This document shows, piece after piece, positions 30,589 to 40,866 of a stretch of DNA of 64,000 nucleotides; within the stretch, counting starts at the first letter, position 1, and each line of letters starts with the position of its first letter. The DNA is from Megaleporinus macrocephalus (Eukaryota > Chordata > Actinopteri > Characiformes > Anostomidae). The stretch lies in NCBI GenBank assembly GCA_021613375.1, contig CM038702.1:22300349-22364348 (forward strand), written 5' to 3'. The position numbers were made by a program, and so were the translations under genes. Below the pieces are notes generated by a model that was not told where the DNA came from, made no database searches, and saw only the letters and a program-made list of their open reading frames with translations.

Positions 30589-30930
30589 TTTTTACAACCA
30601 TGTTGTCACAAAGCAGCTTTACAGGAAAAGCTGTGGCAAAGAAAAACTCCCTCAAGACTGGAGGAAGAAACCTTAGGAGGAACCGGACTCACAAGGGGAA
30701 ACCCATCCTCCTCTGGTTGAACAGTATTTACAGGTTATTAAACTAAAGCTGAGTCTGAAGGTAAGAGCTTTAGACGCTACACAGCTGCTACATCAGGTGG
30801 ATAATACAGAGATGTAGTCAACGATGAAGCAAATGGCACGAAAGGTGAGAGAACTGGTTGGTGCCAGGTGACGGGGGGCCCTGGTGGTCAGTCCTTTAAC
30901 AGTATTTGGCAGTACAGGTGGGCGGTTATT
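30589..30930. repeat. dispersed repeat fragment
   Basis: Contains TTGTCACAAAGCAGCTTTAC, the AAAAACTCCCTCAAGACTGG block and GGGGAAACCCATCCTCCTCT. I recognise these as common in teleost intergenic DNA, but I cannot name the family securely. It directly precedes a minisatellite. Confidence 0.5.
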
Positions 30931-30947
30931 ACCTCAGGGAAGAGAAA

Positions 30948-32260
30948 AGAGACAGAGTTAGTTCTGGTTTAGGTTAGTACAGAGACAGGGTTAGTTCTGG
31001 TTTGGATTAGTACAGAGACAGAGTTAGTTCTGGTTTGTGTTAGTACAGAGACAGAGTTAGTTCTGGTTTAGGTTAGTACAGAGACAGAGTTAGTTCTGGT
31101 TTGGATTAGTACAGAGACAGAGTTAGTTCTGGTTTAGGTTAGTACAGAGACAGGGTTAGTTCTGGTTTGTGTTAGTACAGAGAAAGAGTTAGTTCTGGGT
31201 TGTGTTAGTACAGAGACAGAGTTAGTTCTGGTTTGGATTAGTACAGAGACAGAGTTAGTTCTAGTTTGGGTTAGTACAGAGACAGAGTTAGTTCTGGTTT
31301 GTGTTAGTACAGAGACAGAGTTAGTTCTGGGTTGTGTTAGTACAGAGACAGAGTTAATTTTGGGTTGTGTTTGTACAGAGACAGAGTTCGTTCTGGTTTG
31401 TGTTAGTACAGAGACAGAGTTAGTTCTGGATTGGGTTAGTACAGAGACAGAGTTAGTTCTGGGTTGTGTTAGTACAGAGACAGAGTTAGTTCTGGTTTGG
31501 ATTAGTACAGAGACAGAGTTAGTTCTGGTTTGGGTTAGTACAGAGACAGAGTTAGTTCTGGTTTGGGTTAGTACAGAGTTAGTTCTGGGTTGTGTTAGTA
31601 CAGAGACAGAGTTAGTTCTGGTTTGGGTAAGTACAGAGTTAGTTCTGGTTTGGGTTAGTACAGAGACAGAGTTAGTTCTGGTTTGGGTTAGAACAGAGAC
31701 AGAATCAGTTCTGGTTTGGGTTAGTACAGAGACAGAGTTCGTTCTGGTTTGGGTTAGTACAGAGTTAGTTCTGGGTTGTGTTAGTACAGAGACAGAGTTA
31801 GTTCTGGTTTGGGTTAGTACAGAGTTAGTTCTGGGTTGTGTTAGTACAGAGACACAGTTAGTTCTGGTTTGGGTTAGTACAGAGTTAGTTCTGGGTTGTT
31901 AGTACAGAGACACAGTTAGTTCTGGCTTGGGTTAGTACAGAGTTAGTTCTGGGTTGTGTTATTACAGAGACAGAGTTAGTTCTGGTTTGGGTTAGTACAG
32001 AGTTAGTTCTGGGTTGTGTTAGTACAGAGACAGAGTTAGTTCTGGTTTGGGTTAGTACATAGACAGAGTTAGTTCTGGTTTGGGTTAGTACAGAGTTAGT
32101 TCTGGGTTGTGTTAGTACAGAGACAGAGTTAGTTCTGGTTTGGGTTAGTACAGAGTTAGTTCTGGGTTGTGTTAGTACAGAGACAGAGTTAGTTCTGGTT
32201 TGGGTTAGTACAGAGTTAGTACTGGGTAGTTAGTACAGAGTTAGTTCTGGGTTGTGTTAG
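30948..32260. repeat. 33/27-bp minisatellite with 60-bp higher-order repeat
   Basis: About 40 copies of a 33-bp unit, TTAGTACAGAGACAGAGTTA followed by GTTCTGGTTTGGG, and a 27-bp variant that lacks GACAGA. From about 31.56 kb the two forms mostly alternate, making a 60-bp dimer that repeats almost exactly through 32.22 kb. Both lengths are multiples of three, so a 180-codon open frame (31360-31902) of STETELVLVW-like repeats arises; I regard it as incidental. Confidence 0.97.
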
Positions 32261-32749
32261 AAGGGTCACTCTGACAGAGCTTTAGTGTTGCTCTGTGGAA
32301 AGAGGAGAACCTTCAACTTTTTCAACAGCTTAAAGATCATCTTTCAAACTGAAGTTTGGTGAATCTGGTTTTGCCAGGTGATTTCCAGTGCTCTTTTTAG
32401 TTTATTAAAGTGCTCACACACAAAAAATATTTACATTCTTGACAAGAGTTCAAACAGCTCAGAGTTTTAGTTTAGTGATTATATTGACTCTCCAGCAGTC
32501 ATACCAAAACTAAAGTCCTTTTTCAGCTACAATGCCACACCAACTTGACACACCTTTTATCTTGGGCTGTTCTCCAAAATACGCTCCCATACAGAGCTTT
32601 TAAATCGCAAGCCTCTTTCCTAATTGGACCTGGACTAAATGCATGCAAAAAGCTTGAAAGTTATTGAATGAATCAAATGCTATATAATAAAATCAATGTC
32701 CAGATTTGTACATGGTCATTTACTAATCTTATTTTTACCAATAAGTATT
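32261..32749. other. intergenic, nothing recognised
   Basis: About 490 bp between the minisatellite and the retrotransposon LTR. I see no gene or repeat here. Confidence 0.5.
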
Positions 32750-33085
32750 TTTCAGGCAGCTTTGAATCTTTTGGATGGAATCCTCCTGTCAGGCATCCCT
32801 TTGGATTTGTCCTTTCTATTATACAGAAAGGGCAAATCCAAAGGGAAGGTCGAAAACAGGCAGAGTCCAAAAACCAGGCATAGAACAGACAAAGGGATAA
32901 TCCAAACTCGGTGGTCGAAAATACAAAACGGGTCAAAACACGAAAACAGACTAAACAGGATATAAACGCTCAGAGTTGCTCTTGATAACAATCACAAAAC
33001 CTCGCAACTAGCACAGGCATCTGAGTGTCTATAAATACCCGTGCTAGATTGGGTTCAGGTGTTGTCAATAGACAATAGGCAATTC
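32750..33085 (-). mobile_element. probable 3' LTR of the Ty3/Gypsy element
   Basis: Read on the minus strand it follows the pol tail and has a TATA-like GTATTTATAGACACTC near 33030-33045. A T-rich segment of the kind seen in fish Gypsy LTRs follows (CGTGTTTTGACCCGTTTTG). Near its end is a 22-bp-arm hairpin (32796-32846). The outer boundary is uncertain. Confidence 0.6.
32796..32846. repeat. hairpin, 22-bp arms, in the LTR
   Basis: The left arm TCCCTTTGGATTTGTCCTTT plus CT (32796-32817) and its inverted partner (32825-32846) differ at one position, which is a G-U wobble in RNA. The loop is 7 nt. Confidence 0.95.
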
Positions 33086-33109
33086 TAATTTGTACGTAAC
33101 CTCATTAAC

Positions 33110-33309
33110 TCTTTTAAGGACTTTATACGGACCAATGAACTTCGGCTGTAACTTTTTGCATACCGTCGCAAACCTGAAATCCCTGGTTGAAAGCCACACC
33201 CAGTCTCCGGGAAGAAAGGAGGGGGTTTCCCCTCGACGCCGGTCTGCGTGACGCTTGTGCCTTCTAAGTGCGTCCTCGATCCGCCGGTGAGCCGCTTAGG
33301 AATGGGTGA
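33110..33309 (-). pseudogene. Ty3/Gypsy pol C-terminal tail
   Basis: Reads [17 protein letters not shown] and then [14 protein letters not shown], followed by a frame-shifted equivalent of the [17 protein letters not shown] block that follows integrase in Gypsy pol. It joins directly to the RT fragment, so the intervening pol has been deleted. Confidence 0.75.
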
Positions 33310-33982
33310 GGAGTGGTGAGGAATGCTATTTTCCTTTCGTTCAGCTCTTTAATTCTAATCAAGTTATATGCGCTTCTGAGATCCAACTTCATGGAGCAAA
33401 AATCTTCACTAAAGCAACCGGGACCAAAGGCAAAGGGTAAGCATAAGGTTTCGTTATAGCATTAAGGACCCTAGAGTCCATACATGGTCTTAGCCCCCCA
33501 TCCTTCTTCTCAACAAAGAAAAACCCGGCTGCAGCAGGTGAAGTGGAGATATAACCCTGCTCGACCGCTTCTCTAACATACTCTTCCATAGCAGCTTCCT
33601 CCGTCTGAGTAAGGGGATAGACTCGAGATTTAGGGGGGATGGAGCCCTCAACTAACTCAATAGAGCAGTCATACTCACGATGGGGAGGAAGCTGGGTTGA
33701 CTTTTTCTTACTAAACACTTCCATTAAATTCGAATATTCAGGTGGAATATTTACTGGGCTGACTAGGTCCAGACTTTCCACTGAGGTGGAACTAATATTA
33801 ACTTTAGGAAAAGTCAAGCAATGAGTAAAAGAAAATGAAGACCAAGTTCTGATACTCTTATCCAACCATGAAATGTGAGGATCATGTTTCTTGAGCCAAG
33901 GCAACCCCAAGATGATGGGGTACTGAGATGAGTCCAACATCTCCTCGCAATGAAGAGCACTGGCGTACATCTGGACGGGCAC
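33310..33982 (-). pseudogene. Ty3/Gypsy reverse transcriptase, N-terminal part
   Basis: Contains [19 protein letters not shown] (end of the protease domain/linker), [26 protein letters not shown] and [20 protein letters not shown]. After a frameshift near 33389 comes KLDLRSAYNLIRIKE (33.31-33.39 kb). The YxDD active site would lie further on and is not present. Confidence 0.85.
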
Positions 33983-33984
33983 AG

Positions 33985-34170
33985 TCAGTTGTTTGACCAG
34001 TCCGCGAGTTCGATGGTGTCTATCTGCTGGACGAGACGACTGTGAATGAAGTTGCCCTCTGCCCCTGAATCGATCAGCACTGAAAAGATAAAAGAAGATT
34101 TCAGACAGAGCAGAGTAACCGGTAATCTGAAGGATTTGGAAACCAACCCCGTTGTGGTAACACCCACCAC
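33985..34170 (-). pseudogene. Ty3/Gypsy aspartic protease fragment
   Basis: Contains [14 protein letters not shown], the retroviral-type protease active-site motif (DSG). The frame differs from the gag frame and from the following reverse transcriptase frame; the second change is probably a frameshift from decay. Confidence 0.8.
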
Positions 34171-34171
34171 G

Positions 34172-34537
34172 TTAGTTTCCCGGAGTCGGCGCCGAGAGTT
34201 TGTTTGGACGAATCCAACAGTCCCTTAGCGTGTGACCGGCTGTGCCACAGTATAAGCATAGACCCTCGTGAATCCGGCGCTGTCTCTCCTCTGGAGTTAG
34301 ATGGAATGCGTCACATTGCATGGGTTCCTCGCTGTCCGGAGTGTGGGATTTGCGAGGTGAGTCAGACTGATGCACTCGTGTTTTGACTGGAGATTTGCTG
34401 GACGGTCTATACTTGAGCTGATCAAGCCGAATGGCTAAATTCACAAGTCCTTCAAATGACAAATTTTCATCTTTGCAGGCTAACTCTGTTAAAATCTCTA
34501 AGTTCAGACCCTTTTGGAAAACAACCCGGAGCGCAGG
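34172..34537 (-). pseudogene. Ty3/Gypsy gag, C-terminal part with zinc knuckle
   Basis: Continuation of gag past the stop: LSFEGLVNLAIRLDQLKYR, then CLYCGTAGHTLRDC, a perfect CX2CX4HX4C knuckle. This is the nucleic-acid-binding module of gag. Confidence 0.85.
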
Positions 34538-34852
34538 CTAGTTCCACCCACTATCTGCGGCCAGGGTGCGGAAATCTAGAGGGTAGTCAGCAACGGAACG
34601 ATTGCCTTGTTTAAGCTGCAAGAGGAGCTCGCCCTGGGAGCGACCCTCATGAGAATGGTCAAACACAGTTCTAAATTCACGTATAAACTCCTCGTAAGTG
34701 CCAGTTTGCAGGCGAGGCCAGATAGCTGTAGCCCAGTCCAGTGCCCTTCCTGTTAGAAGTGATATAACAAAAGATATACAAGCCTGATCAGAGCTGGGGT
34801 TAGAGTTCGTAAAAAAGATGGAGCACTGCAATAAAAAGATGGAGCACTGCAA
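34538..34852 (-). pseudogene. Ty3/Gypsy gag, N-terminal part
   Basis: Reads LLTGRALDWATAIWPRL, YEEFIREFRTVFDHSHEGRS and LLQLKQGNRSVADYPLDFRT, the capsid-type retrotransposon gag block of fish Gypsy elements. It ends at an in-frame TAG (34538-34540), beyond which the same gag continues. Confidence 0.8.
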
Positions 34853-35889
34853 TAAAAAGAATAAGTAACTCTTAATGAATTGAATATTTATTTTATATTA
34901 ATAAAATGTATATACATCTGTCTAAAGCTGTGTCTGCTTTTCATGTATATGTCAAGTATATTTCTTGTTCATCAAGATACAAAAAAATGTAAATGGACCC
35001 TCAAAGGAATAAGAGTTGGAACCCAATCAATAAAAAAATACACTTGATTAGCATTGCCTAAGTAGATGTCTATCTGAGTGGAGGCTTACAGTGAGCTACC
35101 AAGCTGTACCGTGAATAGTGAAGCTGTTAGTCATCCTTGGTGAAGCAGGAAGTATATCCATACTTGCACATGTGCAATCATCAGATTAATCTTCTCTTTA
35201 AAGAGGACCGAAGCACAACTCACATTACAAAATGTTCTTTCACACCTTCCATGCAGTTAAATATTTCCAAAAGAGATGTTGCCTATTCTTACCCACAGTT
35301 ACACATTTAGGGTTGAACTGTTTTTTCAAATAAGTTTTTCCTGTGGAAAAGATACATATGTGTTCCATTTCGAAACATAATATTTTTAAACAATAAAAAA
35401 GAAAAGCCTGGAGACAAGACAGTGTGTAATGGATTATGGTACAATTGTGTCCTCTAAGTACTGAAAATGTACCCTTAAGCTCAATGCTCAAGGGGAGGGG
35501 GGTTTGTACAGACTAAAGTTCAAGTCAGTTCAAAGTCTGACATGTATTTGAACTCTGACTTTGATCTAGGCCATATGGTCCATATATACAGCCTGTTAAA
35601 AGTTTAGACACACCTACTTAAAGAAAGGTCTTTCTTGTTATTATTCAGCATGCGTCAGTCTTAGGTTTCACAGCCCGCAACCCACTTTTACCCCATTAAC
35701 TTAATTCTTCCTCCCTACTTTCCACTAAAACATGATCTCAAAGTCAGGTCATTACAGTGGCTGGGTTAATTCTGCATCCAGTTAGATTTCTCTTGTTTCC
35801 GACTAAAAACGTAATGTCGTAGTCCCGTTTGGGTCCTGATTGGTTAGAATTTAGTCAAGCTTGGTTTGAGGTTGGGCTTGTTCCTCCCA

Positions 35890-36060
35890 AACATTCATGT
35901 TAGGTGGATCGCTCACTCAAAGTTGCCCATAGGTGGGAGGTGTCGGCCATATGATGGACTGGCGACCTGTCCATGGTGTACCGATGATGCTGGGATTGGC
36001 TCTAGCTCCCCCTGCGACCCCGACTAGCGAGATAAACAAAGATAATGGATGGATGGATGT
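35890..36060 (+). repeat. 3' fragment of SINE with (GGAT)n tail
   Basis: Contains GACTGGCGACCTGTCCATGG, GGGATTGGCTCTAGCTCCCC and CCCCGACTAGCGAGATAA, then GGATGGATGGATG. It matches the 3' half of the fuller copy at 37653-37956 and is the L2-like tail common to fish SINEs. Confidence 0.75.
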
Positions 36061-36775
36061 TCTGAAATACGTTTGATGAAGTACACAAACATGGTCAAAG
36101 TCATTCGCTCCCAAGGTCATACATTACATGTATGGAAAATAAGCTGCAAAAACAAGTTTTTTTGAACAAACAGGTGATGTCACGAAAACTAACAAATATA
36201 TCCATGCAATATCAGCATAAACCAAACCCCACCCACTGAAGTTAGACGGAGTGCTTCAGCTGTGATTGCTTTTTTAGACTGAAGCATAATACAATAATAC
36301 AGTCTGAATCTCAGTCTTAAAGGTAAAATCACAATAACAGCCTGTTAAATTCTGAAGGATGAGGAAAAATGACCAGGTAAACATGATTTATGACTGTTTT
36401 GTGGCTGCTACTGTAACTTTGCTTTGTCAACACACAGAAATGTCGATCCCACTGGTTTCAGCTTTGAAAAAGAGCTGACAATGAGTGCTGGAAAAGATGA
36501 AACATTGCTCAAAAGAAAAAGAACACGGTACAGATCTATTTGTCTACACTTTTGTCTATGAAACCTTTTTTTCCTGTGACTTTTGTGAACAACAATAATA
36601 TAATACAATATATTGTGTTGTAATACAATACACAGCCATCTCTTTCAACTGTGACCGATCCTTAATTTTACGTAATTGCATTAAACGTCTTTCTATGTTC
36701 TTAGTGTTAATCTGTCTATTTAAAAACCAGTGACTCATCACACAATGTTATACAGTTTCCATTCGTTACTGACTC

Positions 36776-36814
36776 AATCTCAGGTGTGGTGAATCCACAC
36801 CTGAGATTCACCAC
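36776..36814. repeat. overlapping mutually exclusive inverted repeats
   Basis: Arms of 14 bp (AATCTCAGGTGTGG, 36776-36789, with 36795-36808; loop 5) overlap a second pair of 10 bp (GTGGTGAATC, 36786-36795, with 36805-36814). Only one hairpin can form at a time. A CA-rich tract follows. Confidence 0.95.
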
Positions 36815-37384
36815 AAATCCTACACACACACACACACACACTAGTGTACACACACACACACACACTAGTGTTTGCTCTCTGGCAGATTTATATTTGCTGC
36901 AAAAGAGCCATAATCCATTATTATCATTATTATGACCATTTTCCCACAGTGTCTTAAAAACTGATGATTAGGTGGGTGCATATATTTTTGAATTCTAACA
37001 ATGTTAACATGCTACCTTAAACTCATTTAGAACCATGATGACCATTTTCATGAAATAAATTATGACTGTGAAGTATGAAGAACCGTATGCATAGTGTAAA
37101 AGTTCTCTACACTCTCAATAACAAAGGTTCCTGGCTTAGATGACTTATTAGTATAGAACATATTTAGATTATGTGGAAGTTCTTCTCATTGACTTGTCTT
37201 ATTTACAGTTTTTACAGATTTATTGGGGTTTTTTTTGAGTTGCACAGTTATGCATTTACTTCGCAACAAATAAAATTTAAATTTAATTGCAGTGTGGTCT
37301 GCTGGGTTGAGGTAAATGTTTTGAGACCTTTAGAGTAATGTTTGTATATTTGAGTTTAAGGTGTTTCTGTCCTAAGTTGGTAGC

Positions 37385-38095
37385 TGTCATGCTTCTGGAC
37401 TTATTCTCCTTCTCCATTGACTCCTGGAAGTCCACTTCTCATGAAGCCCCTCACCAACAGGCCACTGTCCCAGGTCTGCCATCAGCCAATCACAGAGTGC
37501 CCTAATCACTCACACCTGATGTTCATACACTCTGTCTGTTTATATGCCTGTGTATTTGTTTCACACGTTGTGAAGTACTCCCTTTGTTCACTCACTGCAT
37601 AATCATACTCGTTTCTTGGTTTATCTGATTTTCTACTTCCTGGTTTTGCTTAGGCGGCACGGTGGTGTAGTGGCTAGCAGTGTCGTCTCACAGCAAGATG
37701 ATCCGGGTTGGAATCCTGGTCCGGGTCATTCTGTATGGAGTGTGTATGTTCTCTCCGTGCTTGAGTGGGTTTCCTCCGGGTACTCCGGTTTTCTCCCACA
37801 TGTCCAAACACATGCATGTTAGGTTGATCACCCACTCTAAATTACCCGTAGGTGTGAGTGCGTGAGTGAATGTTGGCCATGGTGTACTCTGCCTTCACCC
37901 GATTATGCTGGGATTGGCTCCAGCTCCCCCCGTAACCCCAACTAGCGGGATTAAGCTTTGTCTTTGCCTCGCCCATGTTTCAATTGTTGTTTTTCTGGGT
38001 TTTGACCTGAACTGTTTTTGTGACTACACTCTTGAATCCCCTTCATGATATTAAACTTGTTTTTCTTTCATATCTGCGAGCATTTACTTTGTTTC
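37385..38095 (+). mobile_element. possible solo LTR carrying a SINE
   Basis: Sequence on both sides of the SINE looks like one fish Gypsy-type LTR. It starts TGTCATGCTTCTGGAC, has CCAATCACAGAGTGCCCTAA and TTTATATGCCTGTG before the SINE, and the GGGTTTTGACCTGAACTG and ATATTAAACTTG blocks after it. Similar wording occurs in the LTR at 32.75-33.08 kb. Both ends are uncertain and no internal genes are attached. Confidence 0.4.
37653..37956 (+). mobile_element. tRNA-derived SINE with L2-like tail
   Basis: Begins GGCGGCACGGTGGTGTAGTG. It has an A-box-like TAGTGGCTAGCAG (about 37669-37681) and a B-box-like GGTTGGAATCC (37706-37716). The body has TTCTCTCCGTGCTTGAGTGG and GGTTTCCTCC. The tail has GGGATTGGCTCCAGCTCCCC and AACTAGCGGGATTAAG. 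No terminal (GGAT)n remains. It would be transcribed by RNA polymerase III (family knowledge). Confidence 0.8.
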
Positions 38096-39489
38096 AGCCG
38101 TGTTAAGGAAGAAGACTGCTTGTTGCTGGTTGTGCAGCATGTATTAAATGCTTTAAATCTAAAACCATGTGAAAAACAGCCCCAAGGGTCATCAAACAAG
38201 CTGAATGACAAATATGAGAAGAATATGGTATTACTTGCTGTGCAACTTCAACTTCATTTCGTTCACTTTCACATTCCAACTATGTTTTAGATTGAACCCT
38301 ATGCCCTGTTAAGAGATTTTCCAAAGACAGAAACCAGCATGAAAAATCGTGGCTTCACTTACTACACCATTTAATGTTTAGTTAAATGTCTGTTCAGTCC
38401 ATTTACCTGGTTTTACAAAAATTGGTGTACTTATCAACACCCCTGACACTGTGCTTGCTTGCTGTTCAAAACACAATAGGGTATTAGTTTCTTTGGGTTT
38501 ATTGGTGGATTAACAGAGCTGTGATGATGCATTACTATAGTGGAACAGAGAGGTGAAAAATAATGGCATGCAGGAGGCAAACAAAAGATAAAAGCACAAC
38601 AACATTATGTTCTGTAATTAATGCTATGATGACTCTTTGGGTCATCATAGCATTAAAGGTTGGACTTACTGAAGACAAATCTCTGAGAACCTAAACCGAC
38701 CCAAGTTCTATCGCTGAGCCTCTCCTCACTGAAATGGATCTTGAAGAATGGCGAATATAAAACACATTTATTATTAGACACCAAGAGAGCACTTGTACCA
38801 TCTGAGGGCAAAGTGTTAGTGGCTGAAGGCTGTGTGCATGCCTGTCACAAAAAATAGCAAAGGATGAAGGACTATGATAAAGAGGGGAGACAACACTGAA
38901 GGAAGACTGAGTTTCTGTGTTATATATATAGAGAGAGTGCCTTAAATCTACTATCTACAGCTTCAAAACTAAGTAAACTGGCTGTTTAAAAAAAAAGCCA
39001 AGTTCTGTGAACACATAATAGTAAGTTAACAAAACAATGTGTGTGAACTCATTATGGGCAGTATAACTCAAATTTATAGTCAGGTTATTTACCTTTTTAT
39101 GTTAAAACTCCAAATTAGTTGGTTATCAAATTACTTGATACATAAGAAAGAGAAAAGTTTAAATGATATTTTTATCTGGATGCAACATTATCCTGATAAA
39201 GTGAGTGCTTCAAATGATTTTTTTAGGGAGGAAGAATCGCTGAAAGAAAATTCAGCTGCTAAAATGTGTGAGAAGTTTAGATAAATAGCTGTTTGTGAAG
39301 TGAGAGAAATCTGATAATGGCATTTATAAGGAAATGTCGCTGCCTTTGGCACACTTCCATTTTCTCTTCCAGTTTGTATGTACGTTCTAAAAAACTGCTG
39401 TAGCCCTGTACATTTTAAAATCTCATATTAAAACAATTACAGCGTAATTAAAAAAAAAACAATTCCTGGGGCAAAGACATTCTAAATCA

Positions 39490-39633
39490 GTTCTTCTTTG
39501 GTCCAGGCTAAACAAGGATCTTTACAGGTCAGGCCAAAGCCCATACAAGTAACTCACATTCTTTGTGAAGGATCAAACCTTTTCTTTTATATCTCCTGCT
39601 GAATCGGCACAGTGATAATATGTGTTTCTGTTA
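39490..39633. repeat. direct repeat, copy 1
   Basis: Shares CAAGGATCTTTA, GGCCAAAGCCCA, CTCACATTCTTT and CTGCTGAATCGGCACAGTGA with copy 2 at 39775-39913. The offset is about 285 bp. Confidence 0.85.
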
Positions 39634-39774
39634 CAGTGGCTTCTTATTTGGTTTGTTTTCATATGTTTCTTTTCTATATAAAATCTAACGAACATTGATG
39701 TAGCCATGTACATTTTGTTGATGCATAAATCCTGATATTCAAAACCAATTCTGGGAGAAGACTGGACATTGGTC

Positions 39775-39913
39775 TCAGTTCTACGTTGAACTGGGCTACA
39801 CAAGGATCTTTAGAGGGTTGGGCCAAAGCCCACACATGGCTCACATTCTTTCTGAGGGCCAAGCCTTTCTTTTATATTTCCTGCTGAATCGACACAGTGA
39901 TAATATGTGTGAC
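39775..39913. repeat. direct repeat, copy 2
   Basis: Second copy in the same orientation, with scattered substitutions. It ends ACACAGTGATAATATGTGTG. Confidence 0.85.
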
Positions 39914-40598
39914 TAGTTAGAAGCAGAAACTGCTAATAACTACACAATTGGGACTAGGTAAACAGGATAATATCACAATATTTTGGCTGTAAAAAATGAA
40001 CAATCCACAGAGAGACCCAAGCTGATATCCATTATTTAATTATATATTAATCAAAGGCTAAACGTTTACAAAATTGCATTTCTGTCTTAATTCACAAGCT
40101 TCCATGTCTTTCTAGCGAGTTATTTCTGAGATTACATGCCCACTGATGTCTTTATTTATTAAGGTGAGATGACAGAGTTTGAACTTCATCAGCTCAAACA
40201 ATGTCTTCTTTTGGATGACTAATTTAAAGTTCAAAGAAATGAACCATAGCATATCGCAATACATCATATCGCAATACTAAGCATATGTTATAACAGATTG
40301 GCTCATGGCTCAAGTGCTGTGGTTTTAAGGTGGGCTCAAATTCTTCTAACATGACTGTCAGAGCTGTTAATGGATGCTGGCTTGCAAATATTTTAATACA
40401 CATTTTGAAATACAGGTTCTTTTGTAGGTCTTGCTTTGTACATCTGGCTTTAACGGAACCTCAGAAGAAGGTTCTTTAAATCTAAAAAAAAAAAAGTTCA
40501 TTTATTTGAAAAAACAGCTCTTGAAAGATGCCTCCATAAGAAGTTTTTTAGTGTCGACAGGAAACTTCTCTGGGTTTTAAAGGACCATTTCTGGCACC

Positions 40599-40647
40599 TT
40601 TATTTTTAAGGGCGTATGGAAAGACAGGTCAGCCAACTGAATTTATT
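40599..40647 (-). terminator. candidate poly(A) signals of troponin I
   Basis: AATAAA on the minus strand at 40642-40647 and again at 40599-40604, 118 and 161 bases after the stop codon. Either would give a short 3' UTR. Confidence 0.5.
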
Positions 40648-40764
40648 AATAAGTTAACCCGGCCAAGTACTTTCTCTCCTTTCTCTGTTTACTCCTCTCT
40701 GCTCTGTTTTTTTGGATCCTCTCATCACAGAACTCCAGACAGTCTCATCAAGGTGGTACGCAGT

Positions 40765-40866
40765 TTACTGGCCTCCGCCAGCAGCATCAAACATCTTCTT
40801 TCTGCCTTCCATACCAGACATGGCCTCCACATTCTTACGCCAGTCGCCTACTTCAGAAGTCAGGAC
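40765..40866 (-). CDS. tnni1: troponin I last exon
   Basis: Reads [33 protein letters not shown] and TAA. The acceptor is tattatcag on the minus strand, phase 0. [18 protein letters not shown] is the near-invariant vertebrate troponin I C-terminus. Confidence 0.96.
   Translation of the reverse strand, partial: VLTSEVGDWRKNVEAMSGMEGRKKMFDAAGGGQ

Larger units (their letters stand above)
32750..34860 (-). mobile_element. decayed Ty3/Gypsy LTR retrotransposon, internally deleted
   Basis: On the minus strand, in order: gag with a CCHC knuckle, aspartic protease, the N-terminal part of reverse transcriptase, a jump to the far C-terminus of pol, then a 3' LTR-like region. Most of RT/RNase H and the integrase are missing. 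One in-frame stop in gag and several frame changes show it is dead. No 5' LTR is seen at the 34.86 kb end, where a 22-bp sequence (AAAAGATGGAGCACTGCAAT) is duplicated in tandem. Confidence 0.85.
34861..37384. other. intergenic with repeat fragments
   Basis: No gene recognised. It contains a Tc1/MITE-type end at about 35590-35620 (CCTGTTAAAAGTTTAGACAC), a SINE/L2-type tail at 35890-36060, overlapping inverted repeats at 36776-36814 and short CA runs near 36823-36866. Confidence 0.55.
38096..40598. other. intergenic, no gene recognised
   Basis: AT-rich, downstream of troponin I. It contains a direct repeat of about 145 bp (39490-39633 and 39775-39913). No coding region recognised. Confidence 0.55.

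Noticed and set aside
37653..37730. tRNA gene suggested by A- and B-box-like sequences
   Set aside because: The surrounding body and tail are those of a SINE; no cloverleaf with acceptor stem is apparent.
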